Counted from the stretch's first letter, positions 1 to 6,653 are shown. The stretch: 10,992 bases of DNA from Nitrospirota bacterium (GCA_016235225.1 JACRLS010000133.1:1-10992); one strand, 5' to 3'. The notes: a model not told the origin generated them from the letters alone. Translations and numbers: made by a program.

Positions 1-984
1 GCGCTGGGTGATGTACGCGTCAATCGCGGCAATCAGCTCCGGGACACTGCGAAAGACCCCGCGACGAATCTGTTTGGCCGTCAAGTCTCCAAACACACGT
101 TCGACCAAGTTGAGCCACGAACTGCTGGTGGGCGTGAAATGCATGTGGACGCGCGGGTGGCGCGTCAGCCACCGCTGGACCGTGGGGTGTTTGTGCGTGG
201 CATAGTTGTCGGCGATCAGATGCAGGGCCTTGCCCTGGGGGACTTGGCGATCAATCAGCCGAAGAAACTTCAACCATTCCTGGTGCCGATGGCGCGGCAA
301 GCAGGTGGAGATAAGGGAGCCCTCCGCGACATGCAGGGCGGCAAAGAGCGTGGTGGTGCCATGGCGCTTGTAATCATGCGTCATCGTGCCGCAGCGACCG
401 GGCTTCAGCGGCAAGCCGGGCTGCGTGCGATCCAGGGCTTGGATCTGGCTTTTCTCATCCACGCAGAGGACGACGGCATGCTCGGGCGGGTGCAGATACA
501 GGCCCACCACATCCTCCAGCTTGTCCTGGAAGTGCGGATCTCGACTGAGCTTAAAGGTCCGGACCCGGTGGGGTTGCAGGCCATGGGCGGTCCAGACCCG
601 CTGCACGAACGTGGGATTCGTGCACAGGTGCCGCGCCAAGGTGCGGGTCGACCAGTGGGTGGCGGCGGGCGGCGTCGTTTGGGTCGTCGTCTTCAGAATG
701 CGTGCGGTGAGGGTCTGGCGCGCCTTGGGCGGACGCCCTCCGCGTGGCGCATCCTGGGCGAGGCCGGAGAGACGCTGGATGGCGAAGCGGTGACGCCAGA
801 GGCCCACGGTTTGCCGACTCGTGCGCAACGCGGCGGCAATGTGCTGGTTGTCGTGGCCCGCGGCCGCCAACACGGTGATCTTCGCGCGAAGCACGAGTCG
901 CGCAGGCGTCCTCCTGCCGCGAGCCCATCGCTCCAGTTGCTGGCGTTCAGGCTCCGTGACCTAAATGAAAGGGGCAATGCGCAT
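1..984 (-). pseudogene. IS630-family transposase with in-frame amber codon, C-terminus cut by window edge
   Basis: This is a DDE transposase that cuts and joins IS ends at TA targets. The frame starts ATG at 984 (MRIAPFI), meets TAG at 961-963 as codon 8, then stays open for 320 codons to the window edge. A helix-turn-helix region follows at about residues 30-70 and includes HIAAALRTSRQTVGLWRHRF. The catalytic triad is visible: D176 in VVLCVDEKSQ, D259 in LIADNYATHKH and E295 in SWLNLVERVF, with about 35 residues between the last two. A GAGGAGGAGA ribosome site sits 5 nt before the ATG, which supports this start over any start after the stop. No ATG follows the stop near the N-terminus; the first GTG would lose about 22 residues. 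The last 20-30 residues lie outside the window. Broken copy or recoded gene cannot be told apart here; identity as IS630 family is firm. Confidence 0.8.
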
Positions 985-1008
985 GGTCGTCTCCTCCTCT
1001 GGAGGAGA
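985..1008 (-). promoter_or_regulatory. Transposase ribosome-binding site held in a hairpin
   Basis: Read on the minus strand, 1008-990 is TCTCCTC-CAGAG-GAGGAGA, a 7-bp perfect stem with a 5-nt loop. The 3' arm is the Shine-Dalgarno sequence of the transposase, 5 nt before ATG 984. Folding would hide the ribosome site. Sequestered start regions are known to limit translation of read-in transcripts in elements such as IS10 and IS50; the same role here is inferred. Confidence 0.5.
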
Positions 1009-1206
1009 GCCTACCCGTACCGCATAATAAGTCAAGCTATTTATGAATCACTGCACTAGCTCTCCTATCCAGCCGAAATTCCACAATTTTCTACCATTTG
1101 GCCCGGGACAATGAGAGGATAAGTGGCAGGAGAACACAACACGCGCGGCATCCTCCTCGCAGAGCGGGACTGCCTTGTGCGACTCTGACATCGACCGACG
1201 CAGGCT

Positions 1207-1482
1207 ATGAGTTCGACCTCACCGATTCGCGAAAAAGTCTTCACGTCAGCGGACGAAATCAAACAGGCCATCGAGCAACTCGGCAAGCGCCTCGTCCAGG
1301 TTCACGAGCTGCGCAAGGAAGGGCTGCAATTCCGCGACGCGTTGCGTGTGACCGCGGAGTTTCAGATCCGCGAAACGATCCGCGAGGTGTTCGGCGACCA
1401 GTCGCCCGAATTTGCCGAGCATCAGCAGCTTCGCATCCGTTCCAACTCCCAGGAGCATGTGGAGGAAACGATCTATATCTAG
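1207..1482 (+). CDS. Helical N-terminal part of a protein interrupted by amber codon
   Basis: A 91-residue frame starts at ATG 1207; an in-frame TGA at 1186 rules out a longer upstream start. No good Shine-Dalgarno precedes it. The product is charged and looks largely alpha-helical, with segments such as SADEIKQAIEQLGKRLVQVH, and has no signal peptide or membrane segment. It ends at TAG 1480-1482, but the same frame reads on without a break: QSLILLLERKKADMLG follows directly and continues the helix into the downstream ORF (1495-2514). The two are therefore best read as one 435-codon gene (1207-2514) with a nonsense codon at position 92. I do not recognise this N-terminal domain. If the stop is real and not read through, this fragment alone is unlikely to keep the function of the whole. 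Confidence 0.6.
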   Translation: MSSTSPIREKVFTSADEIKQAIEQLGKRLVQVHELRKEGLQFRDALRVTAEFQIRETIREVFGDQSPEFAEHQQLRIRSNSQEHVEETIYI

Positions 1483-1494
1483 CAGAGCCTGATT

Positions 1495-2514
1495 TTGCTC
1501 CTCGAGCGGAAAAAGGCGGACATGCTGGGCATCCCCCCGCCGCCGGACGATCCGCCTCTTCCGAGAAAGCCCAGGGTGATCGAGCATCGTACCGCCCCGC
1601 CGCCTCAGCCGGCCCCCGTCCGGCCCGCTGAGATGGTGGCACCGACTTCGGTCGCCGGACAGGATGGCCAGACCTTGTCGGCCGACGAGGCCGCCGTCAT
1701 CCACAAGATTCGAGAAACCCAAGCCGTCGTTCAGCGTCTGGTCGGGACCCCTTCGTCTGCTGCTCCGGCTGCTCCGTCAGCGGCGAACAACCCCATTCCA
1801 ACCAGCCAGACGGCCGTGCCGCCGGCAGCTCCCCAGGTGGATCCTCCGTTACGCCCGGCGCTCGCAGCCGCACCGGTCGCTCCACCGAACGCCGCGCATC
1901 GCGCCGCATCCAGTGACCCCGTTTCGCGCCCGGCTGAACAGCCCGTATCACCCGCGCCACGACCCGTGGCAACACCGCCGCAGGCGGGCCCTGTCGTCGT
2001 TCCACCGGCCGTGACCGCTCAGGCCGCCCCTGTGGCGCCTCCTGCCCCGACTATCGTGAGGCCGGTGGACCGCATCAGACGAATCTGTTCACGATTTCAT
2101 CAGGTGACCCGCCAATTGCGCAAGCGCGGAGAAGACCGGGCCACGTTGGAAGTGGAAGATCAGCGCGACGTGCAGGATCTCCTCGAAATTCTTCTGAGTG
2201 TGGAATTTGATGAGATCCGGGCCGTCGAATGGGCCCCGCCCTATCTGGATGGAGCACGCCGCACGGACCTCGTCGTCCCGCAAGAAGGGATCGTTATTTC
2301 AGTGAGACGCACCCGGCCGGGAGCCGGCAGCAAACTCATCGCCGAGCATATCGCCGCAGACGCCCGCCACTACATGCAGGAGCCGAGCTGCAACACGTTG
2401 TTCTGTTTCGTGTACGATCCCGAAGGCCGGATCGGGAATCCCCAGACGCTGGAGCGCGAACAAACCCAGCACGTCAAGGGAACTCAGGTCGAGGTGCTGA
2501 TCGAACCGAAGTAA
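1495..2514 (+). CDS. Pro/Ala-rich protein with C-terminal DpnII/MboI-like PD-(D/E)XK domain, active site degraded
   Basis: This continues the frame of the 1207-1482 ORF after TAG 1480; position 1495 (TTG) is only the first usable codon. Residues 1-20 finish the N-terminal helix. Residues about 20-190 are a low-complexity linker rich in proline and alanine, with one charged helical patch at about 62-83. Residues about 193-339 form a domain resembling the DpnII/MboI-like restriction endonuclease fold: RDVQDLLEILLSVEFDEIRA, then TDLVV (D258), IVISVRRTR, and FCFVYDPEGRIGNP. From memory the usual family motif is IVIEVKKTR; here the Glu is Ser269 and the Lys is Arg271, so the D...E-x-K centre is incomplete and nuclease activity is doubtful. 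The fold assignment is family recall, not a search. An IS630 copy lies just upstream. Function is unknown; DNA binding or a role in defence is possible but unproven. Confidence 0.65.
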   Translation: MLLERKKADMLGIPPPPDDPPLPRKPRVIEHRTAPPPQPAPVRPAEMVAPTSVAGQDGQTLSADEAAVIHKIRETQAVVQRLVGTPSSAAPAAPSAANNPIPTSQTAVPPAAPQVDPPLRPALAAAPVAPPNAAHRAASSDPVSRPAEQPVSPAPRPVATPPQAGPVVVPPAVTAQAAPVAPPAPTIVRPVDRIRRICSRFHQVTRQLRKRGEDRATLEVEDQRDVQDLLEILLSVEFDEIRAVEWAPPYLDGARRTDLVVPQEGIVISVRRTRPGAGSKLIAEHIAADARHYMQEPSCNTLFCFVYDPEGRIGNPQTLEREQTQHVKGTQVEVLIEPK

Positions 2515-2636
2515 TGGCAGGCCAGGCTCGGGCAGGAGTTCCGGCCACAGAATGCCCCTCCTTACTCCCCCTCAAATCAATAGAGATATTCGACGGTTCT
2601 TCTCGATCCAACTTCACGTCTGAGCGTGCTGGGGCC

Positions 2637-2758
2637 TAGTGTCCAAGAATTAACTGGACAGTTAGACGGGTTCTTTCCTGCCCCGAGTGCGCAGCGATTT
2701 CTTGCGGATTCGGAAGTCGGACAGCGGTACTGATTGCCCAGTTATTTACCGGACACTA
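2637..2758. repeat. 122-bp MITE-like element with imperfect terminal inverted repeats
   Basis: The left end reads TAGTGTCC, seven bases, then AACTGG (2637-2657). The right end, on the other strand, also reads TAGTGTCC, seven bases, then AACTGG (2758-2738). Both ends therefore share TAGTGTCC-N7-AACTGG, and both terminate in TA. The interior (about 80 bp) has no coding capacity. Size, inverted ends and TA termini fit a non-autonomous element mobilised by a transposase encoded elsewhere; the family of that transposase is not clear. It does not share ends with the IS630 copy at 1-1058. Confidence 0.6.
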
Positions 2759-2761
2759 CAC

Positions 2762-2945
2762 TAGCAGGCTGAGGAAAAACTCCCCGTTCACCCTTCGAGA
2801 GCCTCAGGGCGAACGGAGGGAGTGCTGAAAATCAAGGAGTTTTCCCGTTCGTGGTGAGCCCTTCGACTTCGCTCAGGACAGGCCTGTCGAACCCTGTGGT
2901 GAGCCAAGCCGAACCGCACAGAATGGGTTTTTCCGCAGCCTGCTA
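2762..2945. repeat. 184-bp MITE-like element with nested palindromes
   Basis: Terminal inverted repeats are TAGCAGGCTG-A-GGAAAAAC at 2762-2780 and, on the other strand, TAGCAGGCTG-C-GGAAAAAC ending at 2945, a near-perfect 19-bp match with TA at both outer ends. Inside are a hairpin at 2784-2816 (CCGTTC pairing with GAACGG) and a perfect 12-bp palindrome GACAGGCCTGTC at 2877-2888 within a REP-like stretch that begins CCCTTCGACTTCGCTCAGG. It starts 3 bp after the 122-bp element and ends 20 bp after the stop of the minus-strand gene at 2966. From memory, ends of the TAGCAGGCTG type recur in Nitrospira genomes. No coding content is supported. Confidence 0.7.
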
Positions 2946-2965
2946 GACAGCGCTCGGTGGAGAGA

Positions 2966-3979
2966 TCAATTATCCGGCGTTTCGACGATGTGATTCTCGA
3001 ACTTCGTGCAGCCTTCCGCAAGGAGCCGGTTCGTGAGCATTTCTCCCGGCCACTCGATGGGAAGATCGGCCGTAAAGACCCAGACGTCCGGAGACGTCCA
3101 GATCGGACCATGGTCTTCCGGAAGTTCCGGGTCGAACAAATCGGTCCACACCGGCATGTAGACTCCGTTCCCGCACTGGGTATGGAGATGCACGATGGTC
3201 CGGCCCCGGACGGCCGAGTCGAGATCCCGCCAGACCGCCACCGTTTCATCGGCGAGGTGATGGAGGCGAACCGCATTTTGCGCGTCGACCATCGCGTAGG
3301 CGGCAAACACCGGCGCCTCCAGGAGGTGCGGCGCGGAGGCCAGTTCCGGACATTGGGCCATCAAGGCCGTCGACAGCCCGTGCCGATCCTGCTCTTCGAT
3401 CGCCTCGGGTAAGCCGGGCTCCGGCGAACCCAACAACTCAAACAGAAGATAGGCCGTCGATTCGACAGGCGGATGCACCCGGGCCACGATCGGATGACGC
3501 CGCCGCGAATCGGCTAACTGGGAGATGTGATTGTAGAGACTATTGAGCGTCACCATCTCCAGCGTCGCGTCAGTCAGCAGCCGGGGCTCCACCATCACGA
3601 CCGTGCCCGGCTGGAGTCGAAGATACGTATGCAGCAGATCGGCGGTCTTGACCGAATCTATTTTCAAACTCAAGGGTTCACGGAGATTGGCGTGCAGCGG
3701 TAGTTCCAGCGCGCCCAGAATCGCATAGGTGGGCTTCTCGTCTAGATCGCCATCGATCATGACCGAACAGGAGGCCTCGGCCAGGAGATCGAACAACCAT
3801 TCGGCCATGTCCTCGTCCAACGCCGCCAGCACCGTCAGCAGATCCTGTTCTCGGTCCTGATCGAGCAAGGCCTGGAGCGTATCGATGGCGGCATCCGCGT
3901 CCCCGTGGTCATGCCGGCGCGCATTGATGAGATGGATCAAGTCGCGCGTCAAGGGATCAGGCCGATACCATCTGGACAT
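2966..3979 (-). CDS. Unrecognised 337-residue protein
   Basis: A long intact minus-strand frame starts at ATG 3979 with a very strong ribosome site (AAGGAGGGGG, 3990-3981) close upstream, so the start is secure. Codon use is GC-rich and matches its neighbours. The protein is acidic, rich in Leu, Asp and Glu, and lacks a signal peptide or membrane segment, so it is probably cytoplasmic. The N-terminal 80 residues look helical (DAAIDTLQALLDQDREQDLL, then EWLFDLLAEASCSVMIDG). The middle and C-terminal parts mix strands and helices, with HPIVARVHPPVESTAYLLFE and a Trp-rich end (PVWTDLF, PIWTSPDVWVF, PIEWPGEML). I see no catalytic motif that I can assign. It is the gene downstream of yjbQ on the same strand, but a 231-bp gap with an inverted repeat separates them, so an operon is not supported. 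Confidence 0.8.
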   Translation of the reverse strand: MSRWYRPDPLTRDLIHLINARRHDHGDADAAIDTLQALLDQDREQDLLTVLAALDEDMAEWLFDLLAEASCSVMIDGDLDEKPTYAILGALELPLHANLREPLSLKIDSVKTADLLHTYLRLQPGTVVMVEPRLLTDATLEMVTLNSLYNHISQLADSRRRHPIVARVHPPVESTAYLLFELLGSPEPGLPEAIEEQDRHGLSTALMAQCPELASAPHLLEAPVFAAYAMVDAQNAVRLHHLADETVAVWRDLDSAVRGRTIVHLHTQCGNGVYMPVWTDLFDPELPEDHGPIWTSPDVWVFTADLPIEWPGEMLTNRLLAEGCTKFENHIVETPDN

Positions 3980-4083
3980 GCCCCCTCCTTAACAACGTGT
4001 CGCCATGTCTGCGTGTGGGGTCCGGGAAGGTGACTGGACTTTCATCTTGCCAAAGTTCGTCACGAGAGGCAAGCCTTCTTCCA

Positions 4084-4189
4084 GAATGCTGAAGGTTGAA
4101 CGCTGAATGAAGCATGGTCACGAGAACGAGGATCCCGCTTTCCGGCCCGGGTCCAATGCTCTACCCTCCCCATTCAGCGTTCAGCATTC
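4084..4189. repeat. Inverted repeat between yjbQ and the downstream gene
   Basis: The right arm at 4171-4189, read on the minus strand, is GAATGCTGAACGCTGAATG. The left arm at 4084-4109 is the same sequence on the plus strand with a short insertion: GAATGCTGA, then AGGTTGA, then ACGCTGAATG. The arms are separated by 61 bp and lie just downstream of the yjbQ stop (4211, minus strand). A stem of this kind could end or slow transcription before the next gene; that role is inferred. The rest of 3980-4210 shows nothing else. Confidence 0.5.
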
Positions 4190-4210
4190 CTCGCTCATCA
4201 TTGCATCGGC

Positions 4211-4624
4211 TCACTCGCCGATGACTTTGACCAGCACACGTTTGCGTCGTCGTCCGACAAACTCGCGGTAGAAGATCTGCTCCCAGGGACCGAAATCCAG
4301 CCGGCCACCCGTGATCGCCACCACCACTTCGCGCCCCATAAGCTGCCGTTTCACATGCGCATCGCCGTTATCCTCGCCGGTTTCATTGTGCCGGTAGCGA
4401 GCCGCCTGCGGGGCGACGCGTTCCAGAAACTCATCATAGTCTTTGAGAAGGCCGGGCTCATCGTCGTTAATGTAAACACTGGCCGTAATATGCATCGCGT
4501 TGACGAGCACCAGTCCTTCTTGCACCCCGCTCCTGCGGACGGCCTGTTGCACCCGTTCGGTGATGTTGAGATATGCCCGACGGGTCGAGGTCTCGAACCA
4601 GAGCTCTTCACGGAAGGATTTCAT
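4211..4624 (-). CDS. yjbQ: YjbQ family protein (UPF0047, secondary thiamine-phosphate synthase family)
   Basis: This 137-residue protein matches the usual size of the small YjbQ/UPF0047 family, which forms a compact beta-rich trimer; E. coli YjbQ has weak thiamine phosphate synthase activity, and the true cellular role is uncertain. Family motifs run in order: GLVLVNAMHITASVYINDDE (H45, T47, A48), LLKDYDEFLERVAP (D62), RYRHNETGEDNGDAHVKRQL (H79, D88, H90), and ITGGRLDFGPWEQIFYREF (G107, G112, W114), with the basic end RRRKRVLVKVIGE. I chose ATG 4624 because homology begins there; another ATG lies in frame at 4657, and neither has a clear ribosome site. The frame stays open far upstream, to about 5677 on this strand, but that stretch lies inside the opposite-strand nrdJ and is not coding. 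It is divergent to nrdJ with a 201-bp gap. Confidence 0.85.
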   Translation of the reverse strand: MKSFREELWFETSTRRAYLNITERVQQAVRRSGVQEGLVLVNAMHITASVYINDDEPGLLKDYDEFLERVAPQAARYRHNETGEDNGDAHVKRQLMGREVVVAITGGRLDFGPWEQIFYREFVGRRRKRVLVKVIGE

Positions 4625-4753
4625 GCGGCGCGTACAGGACAGAAGTGGGCGCATTCTGACGCAGCCGCTCTGCCGATGCAAGGGGACGGACAGTTCCCAC
4701 GTCGGATCTCCTTCCTCGACCGGGTCCTCATGGTTCGACAGTCCCGATTCGCA

Positions 4754-4759
4754 TATAAT
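4754..4759 (+). promoter_or_regulatory. Likely -10 box for nrdJ
   Basis: A perfect TATAAT occurs in the yjbQ-nrdJ divergent gap, 66 bp before the nrdJ ATG. The -35 side is weak: TGGTTC at 4731-4736 has 17-bp spacing, while the better TCGACA at 4735-4740 is only 13 bp away. The predicted start site is near 4766, giving a leader of about 60 nt. The strong AAGGAG at 4794-4799 lies in this leader. Confidence 0.45.
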
Positions 4760-4825
4760 GGGAGAGTCCAAAAGACGAGGCCGAATCAAAAATAAGGAGA
4801 AGGCTGCCTCACGCCCAGTACACCC

Positions 4826-6424
4826 ATGACCCAGATCCCCCCTCACAAGATGACACTGACGCCGAATGCCCTGACGGTCCTGCGCCGTCGCTACTTGAGG
4901 AAGGGGCCGACCGGAAAGCCGGTGGAAACTCCGGCCCAGATGTTCTGGCGGGTGGCCGAGAATGTGGCGCAGGCCGAGAGCCGGTACGACCATGCCACCA
5001 CCAAGGAAGTGCGCCACTGGGCTGAGGCGTTCTTCCGCATGATGAGCGGACTTGAGTTTTTGCCGAACTCCCCCACCCTGATGAATGCGGGACGTGAGCT
5101 TCAGCAACTGTCGGCCTGCTTCGTCCTCCCCATTCAGGATTCGCTGAACTCCATCTTCGACGCGGTCAAACAGCAGGCCCTCATCCATCAATCCGGTGGC
5201 GGCACAGGATTCGCGTTCAGCCGCCTTCGCCCGCGCAACGACCGGGTGGATTCCACGAGCGGCGTCGCCTCGGGTCCAGTCTCGTTCATGCGCGTCTTCA
5301 ACATGGCCACGGAGGTCATCAAGCAGGGCGGGACCCGCCGCGGCGCCAACATGGGCATCCTGCGGGTCGACCATCCCGACATCCTCGACTTTATCGCGGT
5401 CAAACAGGATCCGCGCGAGCTCACCAATTTCAACATTTCCGTCGGCCTGACCGATGCCTTCATGCGCGCGCTCGACCGACACGGTGAGTATCCCCTGGTC
5501 AATCCACGCACCCGGAAAACGGTCGGCCGCCTGAAGGCGGTCGAGGTGTTCGACCGCCTGGTCGAGGCCGCCTGGCACACGGGAGAACCGGGCGTCGTGT
5601 TCCTCGACACGATCAACCGGGACAATCCCACGCCCCCCGTCGGCCAGATCGAGGCCACAAACCCCTGCGCCGAGCAACCCCTCCTCTCATATGAATCCTG
5701 CACACTCGGCTCGATCAACCTCGGGCAGCATGTGGCCGGATCACCGATCGACCCGCGCATCGATTTCGACCGCCTGGCGGACACGACTCGACTGGCCGTT
5801 CGATTTCTTGACGACGTGCTCGACATGAATCGGTACCCGCTGCCGGAAATCGAAACCGTCACCAAAGGCAACCGCCGCATCGGCCTCGGTGTCATGGGCT
5901 TTGCCGACCTCCTGATTCTCCTGGGCATCCCCTACAACAGCGAAGAGGCGCTTCGGCTCGCCGAACAGCTCATGCGATTCATCTGGGAGCGCGGGTGGGA
6001 AGCCTCGGCGCAATTGGCCAAGGAGCGTGGCACGTTCCCGAACTATCGCGGAAGCCGGCTAGCGGCCAAGGGCCACCGTCTGAGAAATGCCACGGTCACG
6101 ACCGTCGCCCCGACCGGCACCATCAGTATCATCGCCGACTGCTCCCCCGGCATCGAACCGATCTACGGCGTAAGTTTTGTGAGAACCGTGATGGATGACG
6201 TGCGATTGACGTCGTTGCACCCGGCCTTCATTCGCCACGCCACAGACGCCGGGGTCTATTCTCCGGCGCTGGTCGAGCGGATCGCCGCCAACGAATCCAT
6301 CCAGCATCTGACGGACCTTCCTGAATCGCTTCGACGCCTCTTTGTCACCGCCCATGACATTCCCCCGGAACAACACGTCCGCATGCAGGCGGTCTTTCAG
6401 AAATACAGCGATAGCGGCGTGTAA
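4826..6424 (+). CDS. nrdJ: Adenosylcobalamin-dependent (class II) ribonucleotide reductase, ended early by in-frame TAA
   Basis: This enzyme reduces ribonucleotides to deoxyribonucleotides by radical chemistry started from coenzyme B12. The 532 residues before the stop carry the catalytic barrel: C98 in LSACFVLP (one of the active-site redox cysteines), the loop N279-C281-E283 in ATNPCAEQPLL with the thiyl-radical cysteine C281, C292 in YESCTLGSINL (the second redox cysteine), and the PTGTIS motif at 429-434 followed by DCSPGIEPIYG. The frame ends at TAA 6422-6424, right after KYSDSGV, where homologues continue with S-K-T-I. The frame is open downstream to 6577 with conserved sequence (see next entry), so the full gene would be 583 residues. 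The start is odd: the only strong ribosome site (AAGGAG, 4794-4799) is 26 nt before ATG 4826, and no start codon lies in frame between them; an ACG sits at 4811. Either a damaged gene or a recoded one. Confidence 0.85.
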   Translation: MTQIPPHKMTLTPNALTVLRRRYLRKGPTGKPVETPAQMFWRVAENVAQAESRYDHATTKEVRHWAEAFFRMMSGLEFLPNSPTLMNAGRELQQLSACFVLPIQDSLNSIFDAVKQQALIHQSGGGTGFAFSRLRPRNDRVDSTSGVASGPVSFMRVFNMATEVIKQGGTRRGANMGILRVDHPDILDFIAVKQDPRELTNFNISVGLTDAFMRALDRHGEYPLVNPRTRKTVGRLKAVEVFDRLVEAAWHTGEPGVVFLDTINRDNPTPPVGQIEATNPCAEQPLLSYESCTLGSINLGQHVAGSPIDPRIDFDRLADTTRLAVRFLDDVLDMNRYPLPEIETVTKGNRRIGLGVMGFADLLILLGIPYNSEEALRLAEQLMRFIWERGWEASAQLAKERGTFPNYRGSRLAAKGHRLRNATVTTVAPTGTISIIADCSPGIEPIYGVSFVRTVMDDVRLTSLHPAFIRHATDAGVYSPALVERIAANESIQHLTDLPESLRRLFVTAHDIPPEQHVRMQAVFQKYSDSGV

Positions 6425-6577
6425 AAGACCATCATTCTCCCCGCTGGCGCCTCGAAAGAGGACGTGGCCGCCGCGTTCACGCTCGCGTATCGACTCGGCT
6501 GCAAAGGGCTCACGGTCTATCGGACCGGCAGCCGGGAGAAGCAGGTCATCGCCTGCGCCAACGAGCAGTTCTGTTAG
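6422..6577 (+). pseudogene. nrdJ: Stranded C-terminal tail of nrdJ beyond the TAA
   Basis: Starting at TAA 6422 and staying in the nrdJ frame, 50 residues read on to TAG 6575-6577. They match the expected end of class II reductases: KTIILPAGASKEDVAAAF, then AYRLGCKGLTVYRTGSRE, then CANEQFC. C577 and C583 (numbering with the stop as residue 533) are well placed to be the C-terminal cysteine pair that re-reduces the active site after each turnover. No start codon with a ribosome site occurs here, so independent translation is unlikely. The absence of other stops or frameshifts suggests a recent change or readthrough; TCA to TAA at the conserved serine is a single-base step. From here to 6750 I see no gene. 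Confidence 0.75.
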
Positions 6578-6653
6578 CTCAGACTCCATGCGACCGTGCC
6601 CACAGAGTCGACGACTCGCCCTGCTGTATCTTCCGGATAGAGCCTCAGATTGT

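Larger units (their letters stand above)
1..1058 (-). mobile_element. IS630-family insertion sequence, one end only
   Basis: The transposase frame on the minus strand fills this region and runs off the window start, so only the transposase-start-side end of the element is present. I place the outer end next to the TA at 1057-1058, because IS630 elements insert at and duplicate TA. The sequence just inside the edge, read on the minus strand, begins GTGCAGTGATTCATAAATAG and is AT-rich compared with its surroundings, as expected for an IS end carrying transposase promoter elements; a TATTAT lies at 1024-1029. The exact edge is inferred, because the opposite inverted repeat is outside the window. 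Confidence 0.75.
2515..2965. other. Convergent intergenic region built mostly of two repeat elements
   Basis: This 451-bp gap lies between two genes that end toward each other (plus-strand stop at 2514, minus-strand stop at 2966). Positions 2515-2636 show no ORF, RNA gene or clear terminator. Positions 2637-2758 and 2762-2945 are two MITE-like palindromic elements described separately. The hairpins of these elements are the only visible candidates for stopping transcription from both sides. Confidence 0.6.

Noticed and set aside
139..1059. 306-residue plus-strand ORF over the IS region
   Set aside because: It lies antisense to the transposase frame, which has clear DDE motifs. It has no recognisable domain and a composition typical of a GC-rich shadow frame.
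2784..2945. CRISPR array in the repeat-rich gap
   Set aside because: The repeats are inverted and of different sequence; there is no regular direct repeat with unique spacers.
4623..4725. Minus-strand GTG with a good AAGGAG ahead of it, upstream of yjbQ
   Set aside because: It is out of frame with yjbQ and gives only about 30 residues with no recognisable content.
4758..4829. 24-codon ORF ending on the nrdJ start (ATGA overlap)
   Set aside because: Its ATG overlaps the -10 box TATAAT at 4754-4759, so the predicted transcript would start downstream of it. The basic peptide is not recognisable.
4625..5677. N-terminal extension of the yjbQ frame on the minus strand (488 codons in all)
   Set aside because: The extension lies antisense within nrdJ. 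YjbQ homology starts at 4624 and the length then matches the family.
6422..6424. Selenocysteine or pyrrolysine insertion at the nrdJ stop
   Set aside because: Selenocysteine uses TGA and pyrrolysine uses TAG; this stop is TAA. No insertion-element-like stem was obvious.
6059..6589. Minus-strand ORF across the nrdJ stop
   Set aside because: It is antisense to conserved nrdJ sequence on both sides of the stop, with no ribosome site or domain.
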